Source of the DNA: Ruania alkalisoli
GTDB lineage: Bacteria > Actinomycetota > Actinomycetes > Actinomycetales > Beutenbergiaceae
Direction: 5' to 3'
Assembly: GCF_014960965.1 (NCBI RefSeq)
Contig: NZ_CP063169.1
Coordinates: 4,001,581-4,065,580 of the forward strand
Length of the DNA stretch: 64,000 bases
Below, piece by piece: positions 25,871-32,831 of the stretch. Under the pieces are notes generated by a model that ran no database searches, was not told the origin of the DNA, and saw only the letters and a list, made by a program, of their open reading frames with translations. How positions within the stretch are numbered: position 1 is the stretch's first letter; each line of letters begins with the position of its first letter. The position numbers and the translations under genes are program-made.

Positions 25871-26221
25871 ATGACGCAGTACCTGCTCTCCGTGTGGCAC
25901 GACTACGACCAGCCCCCCTACTCCGATGACGCCACGATGCAGCAGGCGTTCGCCCAGGTGGATGCCTTCAACAAGCGCATCACCGAGGCCGGGCAGTGGG
26001 TGTTCGGTGGCGGCCTGGAGGCGCCCAGTACCGCCACGACCGTGGACAACAGCACAGGCCAGGGGCTCGTGACGGACGCCCCGCTCGCCGAGACCCGCGA
26101 GCAGATCGGCGGATTCTGGGTGGTCGAGGCGCCCGACCTGGACGCTGCACTCGCACTCGCGCAGGACGCGTCGGCCGCCTGCATGGGGCCGGTCGAGGTG
26201 CGGCCGTTCCAGTCCGAGTGA
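25871..26221 (+). CDS. YCII-related / DGPF-domain protein
   Basis: A 116-residue YCII-fold protein (MTQYLLSVWHDYD, then GQWVFGGGLEAPSTATTV and GGFWVVEAPDLDAALALA). The ATG at 25871 follows AAGGAG at 7 bases. Proteins of this DGPF type are the known conserved partners of the ECF42 sigma-factor group; here the sigma gene starts 4 bases after this stop, so they form a coupled operon. The role is unclear: a small-molecule-binding or detoxifying enzyme has been proposed for the fold. Confidence 0.88.
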   Translation: MTQYLLSVWHDYDQPPYSDDATMQQAFAQVDAFNKRITEAGQWVFGGGLEAPSTATTVDNSTGQGLVTDAPLAETREQIGGFWVVEAPDLDAALALAQDASAACMGPVEVRPFQSE

Positions 26222-26225
26222 ACCG

Positions 26226-27446
26226 GTGACCGGCTCGGCACTCACCGAGGAGATGGTGGCCCGCATCTACCGAGAGGAGTACGGCAGATGCGTGGCCACC
26301 CTCACCCGTGTGTGCGGCGATCTCACGCTCGCCGAGGACATGGTGCAGGAGGCGTTCACAACTGCGCTGACGGCCTGGTCCGAACGCCTCCCGCCCAACC
26401 CGGGCGCTTGGATCGTGGTCACGGCCCGGCGCCGCGCGATCGACCGCTTGCGCCGCGAGGCGAAGCGCGAGCAGAAGCATGCGGAGGCGTTGCTGGTGCA
26501 CCCTCCGCCCGAGCACGAGGAGGTGGGACCGGTGGCCGATGATCAGTTGCGCCTGATCTTCACCTGCTGCCACCCGGCGATCGCCCCGGAGGCCCGGGTC
26601 GCACTCACGCTGCGCACACTCGGCGGTCTGACCACACCCGAGGTGGCGCGCGCCTTCCTCGTTCCGGAGCCCACGATCGCCCAGCGCATCGTGCGGGCGA
26701 AGAAGAAGATCGCCACCGCGGGCATCCCGTACCGGGTGCCGGCCGACCATGACCTGCCGGACAGGCTCTCCTCCGTGCTCGCCGTGATCTACCTGATCTT
26801 CACCCAGGGCTACGCACCGAGCACCGGGGCCGAGCTGGTGCGCACCGACCTATGCGCGGAAGCAATCCGGCTCGCCCGGCTCCTCGTCGCGTTGATGCCC
26901 GACGAGGAAGAGGCGGTCGGGCTGCTGGCACTGCTGCTGCTCACCGAGTCCCGCCAGCCGGCGCGCACCGATCCCGGCGGAGACCTCGTCCCTCTCGCAG
27001 AGCAGGACCGCACCCGGTGGGACGCCAGCCTGATCGATGAAGGTCAGGCACTCGTGCGCTGGTGTCTCCAGCGCAACCGCCCGGGTCCCTACCAGGTGCA
27101 AGCCGCCATCGCAGCCGTCCACAGCGACGCCGCCACCGCCGGGGCGACCGACTGGCACCAGATCCTCGCCCTCTACGACCAGCTCCTCACGCTGGCCCCG
27201 TCGCCCGTGGTCGCCCTCAATCGGGCAGTAGCCCTGGCCGAGGTGCGTGGACCTGCGGAGGCGTTGTCCGCCGTCGACGGTCTCGACCTGGACGGCTACT
27301 ATCTGCTGCACGCCACACGCGCCGACCTGCTCAGCCGCCTCGGACGCGCCAGGGAGGCGGGCGCTGCATGGCATAGAGCCAGCGAGCTGACGGCGAACGA
27401 GGTGGAGCGGCAGTTCATCGCCGACCGGATCGCAGCGCTGGAGTGA
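26226..27446 (+). CDS. ECF RNA polymerase sigma factor with C-terminal extension (ECF42 type)
   Basis: A 406-residue sigma factor. Region 2 is at residues 10-75 (EEYGRCVATLTRVCGDLTLAEDMVQEAF), and region 4 near 130-160 (GGLTTPEVARAFLVPEPTIAQRI). A 200-residue C-terminal helical TPR-like DUF6596 extension follows (VIYLIFTQGYAPSTG and a later LALYDQLL region). No anti-sigma factor is nearby; in this group the extension itself is thought to control activity. The start is a GTG 4 bases after the DGPF gene. The motif usually written NEGY is TQGY here. Its regulon probably includes the upstream DGPF gene. Confidence 0.88.
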   Translation: MTGSALTEEMVARIYREEYGRCVATLTRVCGDLTLAEDMVQEAFTTALTAWSERLPPNPGAWIVVTARRRAIDRLRREAKREQKHAEALLVHPPPEHEEVGPVADDQLRLIFTCCHPAIAPEARVALTLRTLGGLTTPEVARAFLVPEPTIAQRIVRAKKKIATAGIPYRVPADHDLPDRLSSVLAVIYLIFTQGYAPSTGAELVRTDLCAEAIRLARLLVALMPDEEEAVGLLALLLLTESRQPARTDPGGDLVPLAEQDRTRWDASLIDEGQALVRWCLQRNRPGPYQVQAAIAAVHSDAATAGATDWHQILALYDQLLTLAPSPVVALNRAVALAEVRGPAEALSAVDGLDLDGYYLLHATRADLLSRLGRAREAGAAWHRASELTANEVERQFIADRIAALE

Positions 27447-27457
27447 CGTCACCGGCG

Positions 27458-27463
27458 TACCGT
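27458..27463 (+). promoter_or_regulatory. -10 element of a leaderless gene
   Basis: TACCGT ends 6 bases before the ATG at 27470, inside the short gap after the sigma factor gene. The downstream gene therefore has its own promoter. Confidence 0.5.
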
Positions 27464-27469
27464 GGATCG

Positions 27470-28177
27470 ATGGACATCGTGGTTCCCTCCCAGTTCAACG
27501 GTCCGCCTTACTCGGGCAACGGCGGCTGGACCAGCGGTCACCTGGCCGCGTTACTGCCCGATCACGACGGCGCAGCCTCCGTCCGACTGTTCTCTCCCCC
27601 GCCGCTGGACACGCCCATGCAGGTAACGACCGGCCATGATTCGGGCGAGCTGACCGCCCTGCACGGGCACGTGAAAGTCGCCTCTGCTCGGCTCGCGCCC
27701 CCGATGGAGACGGAGGATGTCCCCGAGCCAGTGCAATTCGCGGAGGCGGAGGCGGCCGGCGACTCCTACGCCGGGCTGGTGGATCATCCCTTTCCGACCT
27801 GCTTCTCCTGCGGCACCGAGCGCGATCCGAACGAGGCGTTGTGCCTACGCACCGGTGTGGTGCGCGAGGGGGTGTACGCCGCGGCCTGGGTTCCCCGCGA
27901 GGTGACGCCTGAGATCGTATGGGCCGCCATCGACTGCCCGAGTGGATGGGCACTGGGGGTGGGCGGGCGGCCGATGGTGCTCGGCACGATGACCGCCCAG
28001 GTCGATGAGCTGCCCGAGCCGGGGTCCGAGCTGGTGGTGCTCGCGTGGCCGATCTCCTCCCAGGGGCGCAAGCACCACGCGGGCACGGCGCTGCTGCAGG
28101 GCGACCGCATGCTGGCTCAGGCGCGCTCGGTGTGGATCAGCGTGGACCCGGAGTCGGTCCGGCCGATCGCCGGATGA
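27470..28177 (+). CDS. hotdog-fold thioesterase-like hypothetical protein
   Basis: A 235-residue protein with two apparent half-domains. It starts MDIVVPSQFNGPPYSGNGGW and carries PFPTCFSCGTERDPNEALCL in the middle, a short Cys-containing motif that I recall in actinobacterial acyl-CoA thioesterase-like proteins. The C-terminal half (VWAAIDCPSGWAL, MTAQVDELPEPGSELVV, ALLQGDRMLAQARSVW) looks like a hotdog fold. The start at 27470 is supported by the leaderless promoter. Function uncertain. A long hairpin directly after the stop separates it from the convergent methyltransferase gene. Confidence 0.6.
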   Translation: MDIVVPSQFNGPPYSGNGGWTSGHLAALLPDHDGAASVRLFSPPPLDTPMQVTTGHDSGELTALHGHVKVASARLAPPMETEDVPEPVQFAEAEAAGDSYAGLVDHPFPTCFSCGTERDPNEALCLRTGVVREGVYAAAWVPREVTPEIVWAAIDCPSGWALGVGGRPMVLGTMTAQVDELPEPGSELVVLAWPISSQGRKHHAGTALLQGDRMLAQARSVWISVDPESVRPIAG

Positions 28178-28181
28178 AGTC

Positions 28182-28237
28182 GACGGTCATACTGCCAACC
28201 AGGCGCGCAAACGGACCTGGTTGGCAGTATCACCGTC
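28182..28237. terminator. long bidirectional hairpin terminator
   Basis: ATACTGCCAACCAGG (28189-28203) pairs perfectly with 28216-28230. After one mismatch, GACGGT (28182-28187) pairs with ACCGTC (28232-28237). TTTT follows within 4 bases on the plus strand. The hairpin overlaps the stop codon of the minus-strand methyltransferase gene. Confidence 0.85.
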
Positions 28238-28763
28238 GTTTTCGTACCCGACGCAGCACCAGCACGGCCGAGTCGCTGCGCGGTGGCGGCACGAACGCCG
28301 CAGCCGGAACATGCGCGCCCACCTCGGCGGTGAAGCCGCACGGCGGGGAGGCGGCGTACCGGCGCGCCATCCATCGCGGCAGCACCAGGTCGGCCCGCGT
28401 CAGCGCCGATCTGGTGCCGCCGGTGATCCGGCGCACCACAGCAGCTCCGATCGCATACGGCGGGTTCGCCACCACCCGGTACGGGCGCCGCGGTAGTGGC
28501 ATCTCGAGCAGGTCCGCCTGCACCACGGTGACGGCATCGGACGAGCCGAAGGCCGCCGTCAGCCCGCTCACCCGGCCGGAGTGCAGCTCGACCGCGATCA
28601 CTCGCCCGGCGTGCCTGGCGAGGGGCCGGGTCAGCGCCCCGGTTCCCGCGCCCAGATCGAGTACGAGCTCACCACCACCGAGCCCGGCACCGCGGACGAT
28701 GCGCTCAGCCCAGGAGCCCTTCAGCCGGTGCGACCCCCACCGCCGTTGCCCGTTCCCGGACAC
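28230..28763 (-). CDS. short Erm/KsgA-type rRNA adenine N6-methyltransferase-like protein
   Basis: A 177-residue SAM methyltransferase with LVLDLGAGTGALTRPLA (SAM motif), VIAVELH, VVQADLLEMPLP and the catalytic NPPYAIG. These are the Erm/KsgA signature, but the usual C-terminal helical domain of roughly 70-80 residues is missing. The closest size match that I recall is mycobacterial Erm(37), also about 180 residues. It could dimethylate or monomethylate 23S rRNA A2058 and give macrolide tolerance, or act on another RNA. The GTG start is forced by an in-frame stop 12 bases upstream. No leader-peptide attenuator is visible. Confidence 0.78.
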   Translation of the reverse strand: MSGNGQRRWGSHRLKGSWAERIVRGAGLGGGELVLDLGAGTGALTRPLARHAGRVIAVELHSGRVSGLTAAFGSSDAVTVVQADLLEMPLPRRPYRVVANPPYAIGAAVVRRITGGTRSALTRADLVLPRWMARRYAASPPCGFTAEVGAHVPAAAFVPPPRSDSAVLVLRRVRKRR

Positions 28764-28931
28764 GACGCACCATCACCATGTACATACCCATGCCGGCGAC
28801 AGTAGACAGCGGCGTGGTGCGAGCGCCACGGATTTTCAGCTCGCGCATCCGAGACCCGGAATCCGACGTCGATCTGGCGGTTCGCGGCAGCCATATCGAC
28901 GAGTGATTCCGGGAGTCCCAGGCGGGCCGGT

Positions 28932-28937
28932 TATCGT
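28932..28937 (+). promoter_or_regulatory. -10 element of a leaderless gene
   Basis: TATCGT ends 7 bases before the ATG at 28945. Confidence 0.5.
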
Positions 28938-28944
28938 GACCGCC

Positions 28945-29646
28945 ATGTCACGTTCGGGCAAGGCCGCGATCGGCACGCTGGCGCTTCTGCTGGTCCTGGT
29001 CGGCGGCGCCTACGCGCTAGACCGGTGGGCGGTGGCGCAGGCGGAGGATCGGGTCCGTACCGAGTTGAGCACCGCCTTCCCCGACGCCGAGCGCCTTGAG
29101 GTCTCGATCGCCGGGGCGCTGTTCCTGCCGCAGGTGATCACCGGCTCTCTGAGCACGGTGGAGCTGTCGGCCGACGGCGTCCGGTACGAGGGCCTGGACG
29201 TCGCCAATGTGGAGGTCCTCGCCCAAGGGGTGGATGTGGGTGAGCCGCGAACCGTGGAGGAACTCACGGTGAGCGCCACCGTGCCGGGAACGACCGTTCA
29301 GGCTGCGGTGGCGGCCTCGGGCCGCGTACCCGAGGGGGTCACAATCGAGATCACCGGCGGTGACCTGGTCGCGAGCGCGACCGTACTGGGCGTTCCCCTG
29401 GAGGCGACCCTGCAACCGGTGGTCTCCGACGGCGAGCTCCAGCTCGAGCCGCAGACCTTCTCCCTCGGCGGGCTGGAGGTCGATGCCGACGCGATCCCGG
29501 GCGACCTGCTCGGGGATCTCGGCTCGCTCCAGGTGCCGGCTGACGCCCTTCCGGATGCGCTCACCCTCACCTCCGCCGAGGTGATCGGCGACGAGGTCAG
29601 GCTCGAGGTGACCGGCAGCCAGGTAGCGCTGGATGATCTCAACTGA
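28945..29646 (+). CDS. LmeA-family (DUF2993) phospholipid-binding protein
   Basis: A 233-residue protein with an N-terminal signal anchor (SGKAAIGTLALLLVLVGGAYAL) and a DUF2993 domain (EDRVRTELSTAFPDAERLEVSIAGALFLPQVITG in overlapping parts). Mycobacterial LmeA binds phosphatidylinositides in the periplasmic space and influences lipomannan elongation, so a cell-envelope lipid role is likely. The ATG at 28945 is supported by the leaderless -10. A TetR gene follows after 36 bases with its own promoter. Confidence 0.85.
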   Translation: MSRSGKAAIGTLALLLVLVGGAYALDRWAVAQAEDRVRTELSTAFPDAERLEVSIAGALFLPQVITGSLSTVELSADGVRYEGLDVANVEVLAQGVDVGEPRTVEELTVSATVPGTTVQAAVAASGRVPEGVTIEITGGDLVASATVLGVPLEATLQPVVSDGELQLEPQTFSLGGLEVDADAIPGDLLGDLGSLQVPADALPDALTLTSAEVIGDEVRLEVTGSQVALDDLN

Positions 29647-29669
29647 GGGCGGGCGACTCCGCGGGCGGG

Positions 29670-29675
29670 CATACT
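29670..29675 (+). promoter_or_regulatory. -10 element of a leaderless TetR gene
   Basis: CATACT ends 7 bases before the GTG at 29683. Confidence 0.5.
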
Positions 29676-29682
29676 GCGCCAC

Positions 29683-30339
29683 GTGACTAGTTCCGCTCCA
29701 CGCCGACGCCCCCGCAAAGACGCATTGGCCAATCGTGATCGCATCCTCGACCATGCCGAGGGTGTGTTCGCCACGGAAGGGCTCGACGTGAGCCTGCACC
29801 GTCTTGCCGAGGACCTGTCCCTGGGGATCGGGACGGTGTACCGCCACTTTCCCACCCGCGACGATCTTCTCCTCGGTCTGTATCACCGGCTCCAGGAACG
29901 CGTCGATGAAGCAGGCGAGGCACTACTCAGTATCGAGGGCGCGTACGAACGTGTCGTCGCCTTCATCGACCAGACGGTGCAGTTCTCTCTCGATGTTCCG
30001 GTCGCCCGGACGGTCGGGGCCAGGGTGCAGCGCCTCTTTCCCGACGAGGTGCGGGTCAGCCCCACCGCAGGGGTGGTCGCGGGAGCGGTCGAGGAGGCGA
30101 AGGCGGCAGGCACGATCCGCGACGACGTCGATGTCACCGATATCGCGTCGCTGGCAGGGATGCTCGCGGATCTCGTGTGGATCCGGGACCCGGAGCGCTC
30201 GGTCGTGATACCCCGGATGCGCGTGCTCGTCCTCGATGCGCTCCGGCCCCAGGGCGAACCCCGGCCGGGCCTCCCGGCGGGACCGGTGTCAATGACTGAA
30301 CTCACCCGGATGGCGCACCGCAACCGGATGGATCCCTGA
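29683..30339 (+). CDS. TetR/AcrR family transcriptional regulator
   Basis: A 218-residue regulator with helix-turn-helix VSLHRLAEDLSLGIGTVYRH then FPTRDDLL, and a helical ligand domain resembling the SbtR-like C-terminal type (VARTVGARVQRLFPDEVR). The GTG start follows a leaderless promoter. Its target is not obvious; the convergent or adjacent genes are a lipid-binding protein and a wall protein. The short inverted repeat GGAC-N5-GTCC at about 30358-30370, before the RCC1 gene, could be a site for it, but this is a guess. Confidence 0.85.
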   Translation: MTSSAPRRRPRKDALANRDRILDHAEGVFATEGLDVSLHRLAEDLSLGIGTVYRHFPTRDDLLLGLYHRLQERVDEAGEALLSIEGAYERVVAFIDQTVQFSLDVPVARTVGARVQRLFPDEVRVSPTAGVVAGAVEEAKAAGTIRDDVDVTDIASLAGMLADLVWIRDPERSVVIPRMRVLVLDALRPQGEPRPGLPAGPVSMTELTRMAHRNRMDP

Positions 30340-30371
30340 ACCCTGCGTTGTTAAACGGACTTTTCGTCCAC

Positions 30372-30377
30372 TATGTT
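30372..30377 (+). promoter_or_regulatory. -10 element of a leaderless wall-protein gene
   Basis: TATGTT ends 7 bases before the ATG at 30385. TTGTTA about 18 bases upstream may be the -35. Confidence 0.5.
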
Positions 30378-30384
30378 CGTTCTC

Positions 30385-32085
30385 ATGACGTGGATGCGCA
30401 GGACTGTCGTGGGAGCCGTGGTCGCGAGCGTGCTCGCGGCCGGAGTGGCAAGCGCTCCGGCGTCAGCCGATGAGCCAGAGGTCCTCGGCGGCTCGGCGAT
30501 CGCCTTCGGCGACGACACGTACGGGCAGACGAACGTCCCGGAACTGCCGGAGGGCATGGTCTACACCGCCGTCGCCGCCGGCACCAACCACACAGTGCTG
30601 CTGCGCTCAGACGGCGAGGCAGTGGCCTTCGGCAACGGCAGTGACGGACGGACCGACGTGCCGGGCCTGCCGCCCGGGGTGACCTACACCGACGTCGGCG
30701 CCGGCACCAACCACACCGTGCTACTGCGCTCAGACGGCGAGGCAGTGGCCTTCGGTGACAACCTCTACGGGCAGACGGACGTGCCGGAACTGCCGGAGGG
30801 CATGCACTACACCGACGCCGCCACCGGCTGGGGGCAGACGATACTGCTGCGCTCAGACGGGAACGTCGAAGCCTTCGGCCACAGCGGCTCCGGAAAGACC
30901 GACGTGCCGGACCTGCCGCCCGGGGTGACCTACACCGCCGTCGCCGCCGGCACCAACCACACAGTGCTGCTGCGCTCAGACGGCGAGGCAGTGGCCTTCG
31001 GTGACAACGCCGAACATCAGATCGACGTCCCGGAACTGCCGGCCGGAGTGACCTACACCGCCGTCGCCGCCGGTGGCTGGCATACGGTGCTGCTGCGCTC
31101 AGACGGGAACGCGAACGCCTTTGGCGCCACCAACGACGGACGGACCGACGTGCCGGACCTGCCAGCCGGGGTGACCTACACCGACGTCGCCGGTGGTGGC
31201 CGCCATACCGTGCTCCTGCGCTCAGACGGCGAGGCAGTACCCTTCGGCCACAGCGGCTTCGGGCAAACGAATGTGCCGGAGTTGCCTGAGGGGATGGTCT
31301 ACACCGACGTGGCGGCTGGCTACGCGTCTACCGTGCTGCTGCGGTCGGCCGTAGACACCGACGTGAGCCTTCAAGCTCCTGACTCGATCGTCGCCACCGA
31401 CGGCGAGGTGGAGGTCAGCGCCCGTGTCGGTGCCTCCAGCGTTGCCCAGCCCGATGTCGCGTTCACCGGCACGGTGCGCTTCACCATCGACGGCCAGGAT
31501 CCGATCGACGTCAACGTCAACGACGAGGGAGAGGCCACCACCACAGTCGACGGGCTCCCCACCACCGCAGGCAGCACCATCGCTGTCAGTGCCACCTACC
31601 TCGGATCCACCGACGGCGCCTATCTCGCCACACCCACCCCGGCCGAACGCGACATCGAGGTCACCGCCGCACCACTGGCCGCGATCGAACTGCGCGCACC
31701 GGACGGCCTCGAGGTCATCGACGGGGGAACGCTTACGTTCACCGTGGACGGAACCGACACCTACGGCAACCCGGTCGAGATCGACGACGACACAGTCGAA
31801 CTCACCAGCGACCAGTCCACCGACATCGTCGACGGCCTCACGGTCACCTTTCCCGAGGCGAGCCCCCACCGGATCACGGCGACCGTCGGCAACCTCACCG
31901 ACACCGTCGCCGTGGAGGTCACCCCGAGCACCCCCGCACCGACGAACCCCGAACCAAGCGCCCCCGAACTTCCAGAAACCGGCGCAGGTGTCGGCACCCC
32001 GCTCACCGGCGCCGCACTCCTGCTGCTCGTTGGAGTGGCACTGACCATGTCAGCCCACCGCACGGCTCGTCCGCAGCACACCTGA
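30385..32085 (+). CDS. LPxTG-anchored RCC1-repeat surface protein
   Basis: A 566-residue secreted protein. The signal peptide is MTWMRRTVVGAVVASVLAAG through ASAD. Seven 41-residue RCC1-like blades follow, each with (V/I)AFGxxxxGQT(D/N)VPxLP and an HTVLLRSDGEA end, enough for a seven-bladed propeller. Two Ig-like or BIg domains (VSLQAPDSIVATDGEVEV; AIELRAPDGLEVIDGGTL) follow, then a Pro-rich spacer, LPETG, a membrane helix and a basic tail. Probably a wall-exposed binding protein. The start at 30385 fits the -10; an ATG at 30373 would add four residues. No terminator hairpin is obvious. Confidence 0.85.
   Translation: MTWMRRTVVGAVVASVLAAGVASAPASADEPEVLGGSAIAFGDDTYGQTNVPELPEGMVYTAVAAGTNHTVLLRSDGEAVAFGNGSDGRTDVPGLPPGVTYTDVGAGTNHTVLLRSDGEAVAFGDNLYGQTDVPELPEGMHYTDAATGWGQTILLRSDGNVEAFGHSGSGKTDVPDLPPGVTYTAVAAGTNHTVLLRSDGEAVAFGDNAEHQIDVPELPAGVTYTAVAAGGWHTVLLRSDGNANAFGATNDGRTDVPDLPAGVTYTDVAGGGRHTVLLRSDGEAVPFGHSGFGQTNVPELPEGMVYTDVAAGYASTVLLRSAVDTDVSLQAPDSIVATDGEVEVSARVGASSVAQPDVAFTGTVRFTIDGQDPIDVNVNDEGEATTTVDGLPTTAGSTIAVSATYLGSTDGAYLATPTPAERDIEVTAAPLAAIELRAPDGLEVIDGGTLTFTVDGTDTYGNPVEIDDDTVELTSDQSTDIVDGLTVTFPEASPHRITATVGNLTDTVAVEVTPSTPAPTNPEPSAPELPETGAGVGTPLTGAALLLLVGVALTMSAHRTARPQHT
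30495..31350 (+). repeat. seven tandem 123-bp coding repeats
   Basis: Seven 41-codon RCC1 units, still very similar as DNA: CTGCGCTCAGACGGCGAGGC recurs in four units. This suggests recent duplication or gene conversion, with copy number likely to vary between strains. Confidence 0.75.
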
Positions 32086-32114
32086 CCTGCTCCCCCGCGT
32101 GGTAGGACTGCCTG

Positions 32115-32804
32115 ATGGCAGCCCGTTTCGAAGAGCTCGACTTCCAACAGACTCCGGTCGGTGAGATCAGCCTCCGACGGCGCTACGACCTCACGGCGAA
32201 GACCGACGTGTACGAGGTGCGCCTGGGCGAGGAGTACCTGATGTCGAGCCTGTTCACGGTCGCCGAGAAGGCACTCGCCACTCTCGCCCTCGACGCGCTC
32301 GACCGTGACGGCGCACGGGTTCTGGTGGGCGGTCTCGGTCTCGGCTACACCGCCCACACGGCGCTGAACGATCCACGCGTGGCAGACCTGACGGTGATGG
32401 ACGTGGCCGAACCGGTGATCGACTGGCACCGCCGCGGCCTGTTACCCGAGACCGCCGGCCTCGCCGACGATCCCCGCTGCCACCTGGTGCTGCGCGACTT
32501 CTTCCAGCTTGTCACCACCGAGCCCGAGACCACCTACGACGCGATCCTGCTCGACGTGGACCACACTCCGCGCCACGTACTGCACCCGAGCCACGCCGAG
32601 CTCTACACCCCGGCGGGACTGCGGCAGATGCAGCGTCACCTCACCGCGGGAGGGGTGTTCGCGCTGTGGTCGGATGACCCACCCGATCCCCGGTTCGATG
32701 CCGTGCTCGCGCAGGTGTTCGGCTCCACTGCGGCCGAGGTGGTCACGTTCGCCAACCCGCTCACCGGTGGTGAGTCGAGCAACACCGTGTACCTGGCCCG
32801 CTGA
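32115..32804 (+). CDS. spermidine-synthase-like SAM-dependent protein
   Basis: A 229-residue Rossmann-fold protein of the polyamine aminopropyltransferase superfamily. It shows SLFTVAEKALATLAL, the SAM motif VLVGGLGLGYTAH, VMDVAEPVIDWH and LLDVDHTPRHVLH. The typical spermidine-synthase catalytic GGGDG is GGLGL here, so it is more likely a methyltransferase-like paralogue than a real spermidine synthase. TAGGAC ends 6 bases before the ATG, again a leaderless pattern. It is convergent with the S9 peptidase gene and shows no operon partners. Confidence 0.75.
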   Translation: MAARFEELDFQQTPVGEISLRRRYDLTAKTDVYEVRLGEEYLMSSLFTVAEKALATLALDALDRDGARVLVGGLGLGYTAHTALNDPRVADLTVMDVAEPVIDWHRRGLLPETAGLADDPRCHLVLRDFFQLVTTEPETTYDAILLDVDHTPRHVLHPSHAELYTPAGLRQMQRHLTAGGVFALWSDDPPDPRFDAVLAQVFGSTAAEVVTFANPLTGGESSNTVYLAR

Positions 32805-32831
32805 CGGGCCGGCCGGCCTCGACCAGCGCTC

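Noticed and set aside
30495-31350. CRISPR-like array
   Set aside because: The repeats are 123 bp, coding and in frame, forming RCC1 blades; there are no spacers.
8638-32085. A mobile island bounded by the wall-protein genes
   Set aside because: No integrase, transposase, attachment repeats or base-composition shift is visible.
32115-32804. True spermidine synthase
   Set aside because: The GGGDG catalytic/binding block is altered, and no polyamine genes are adjacent.
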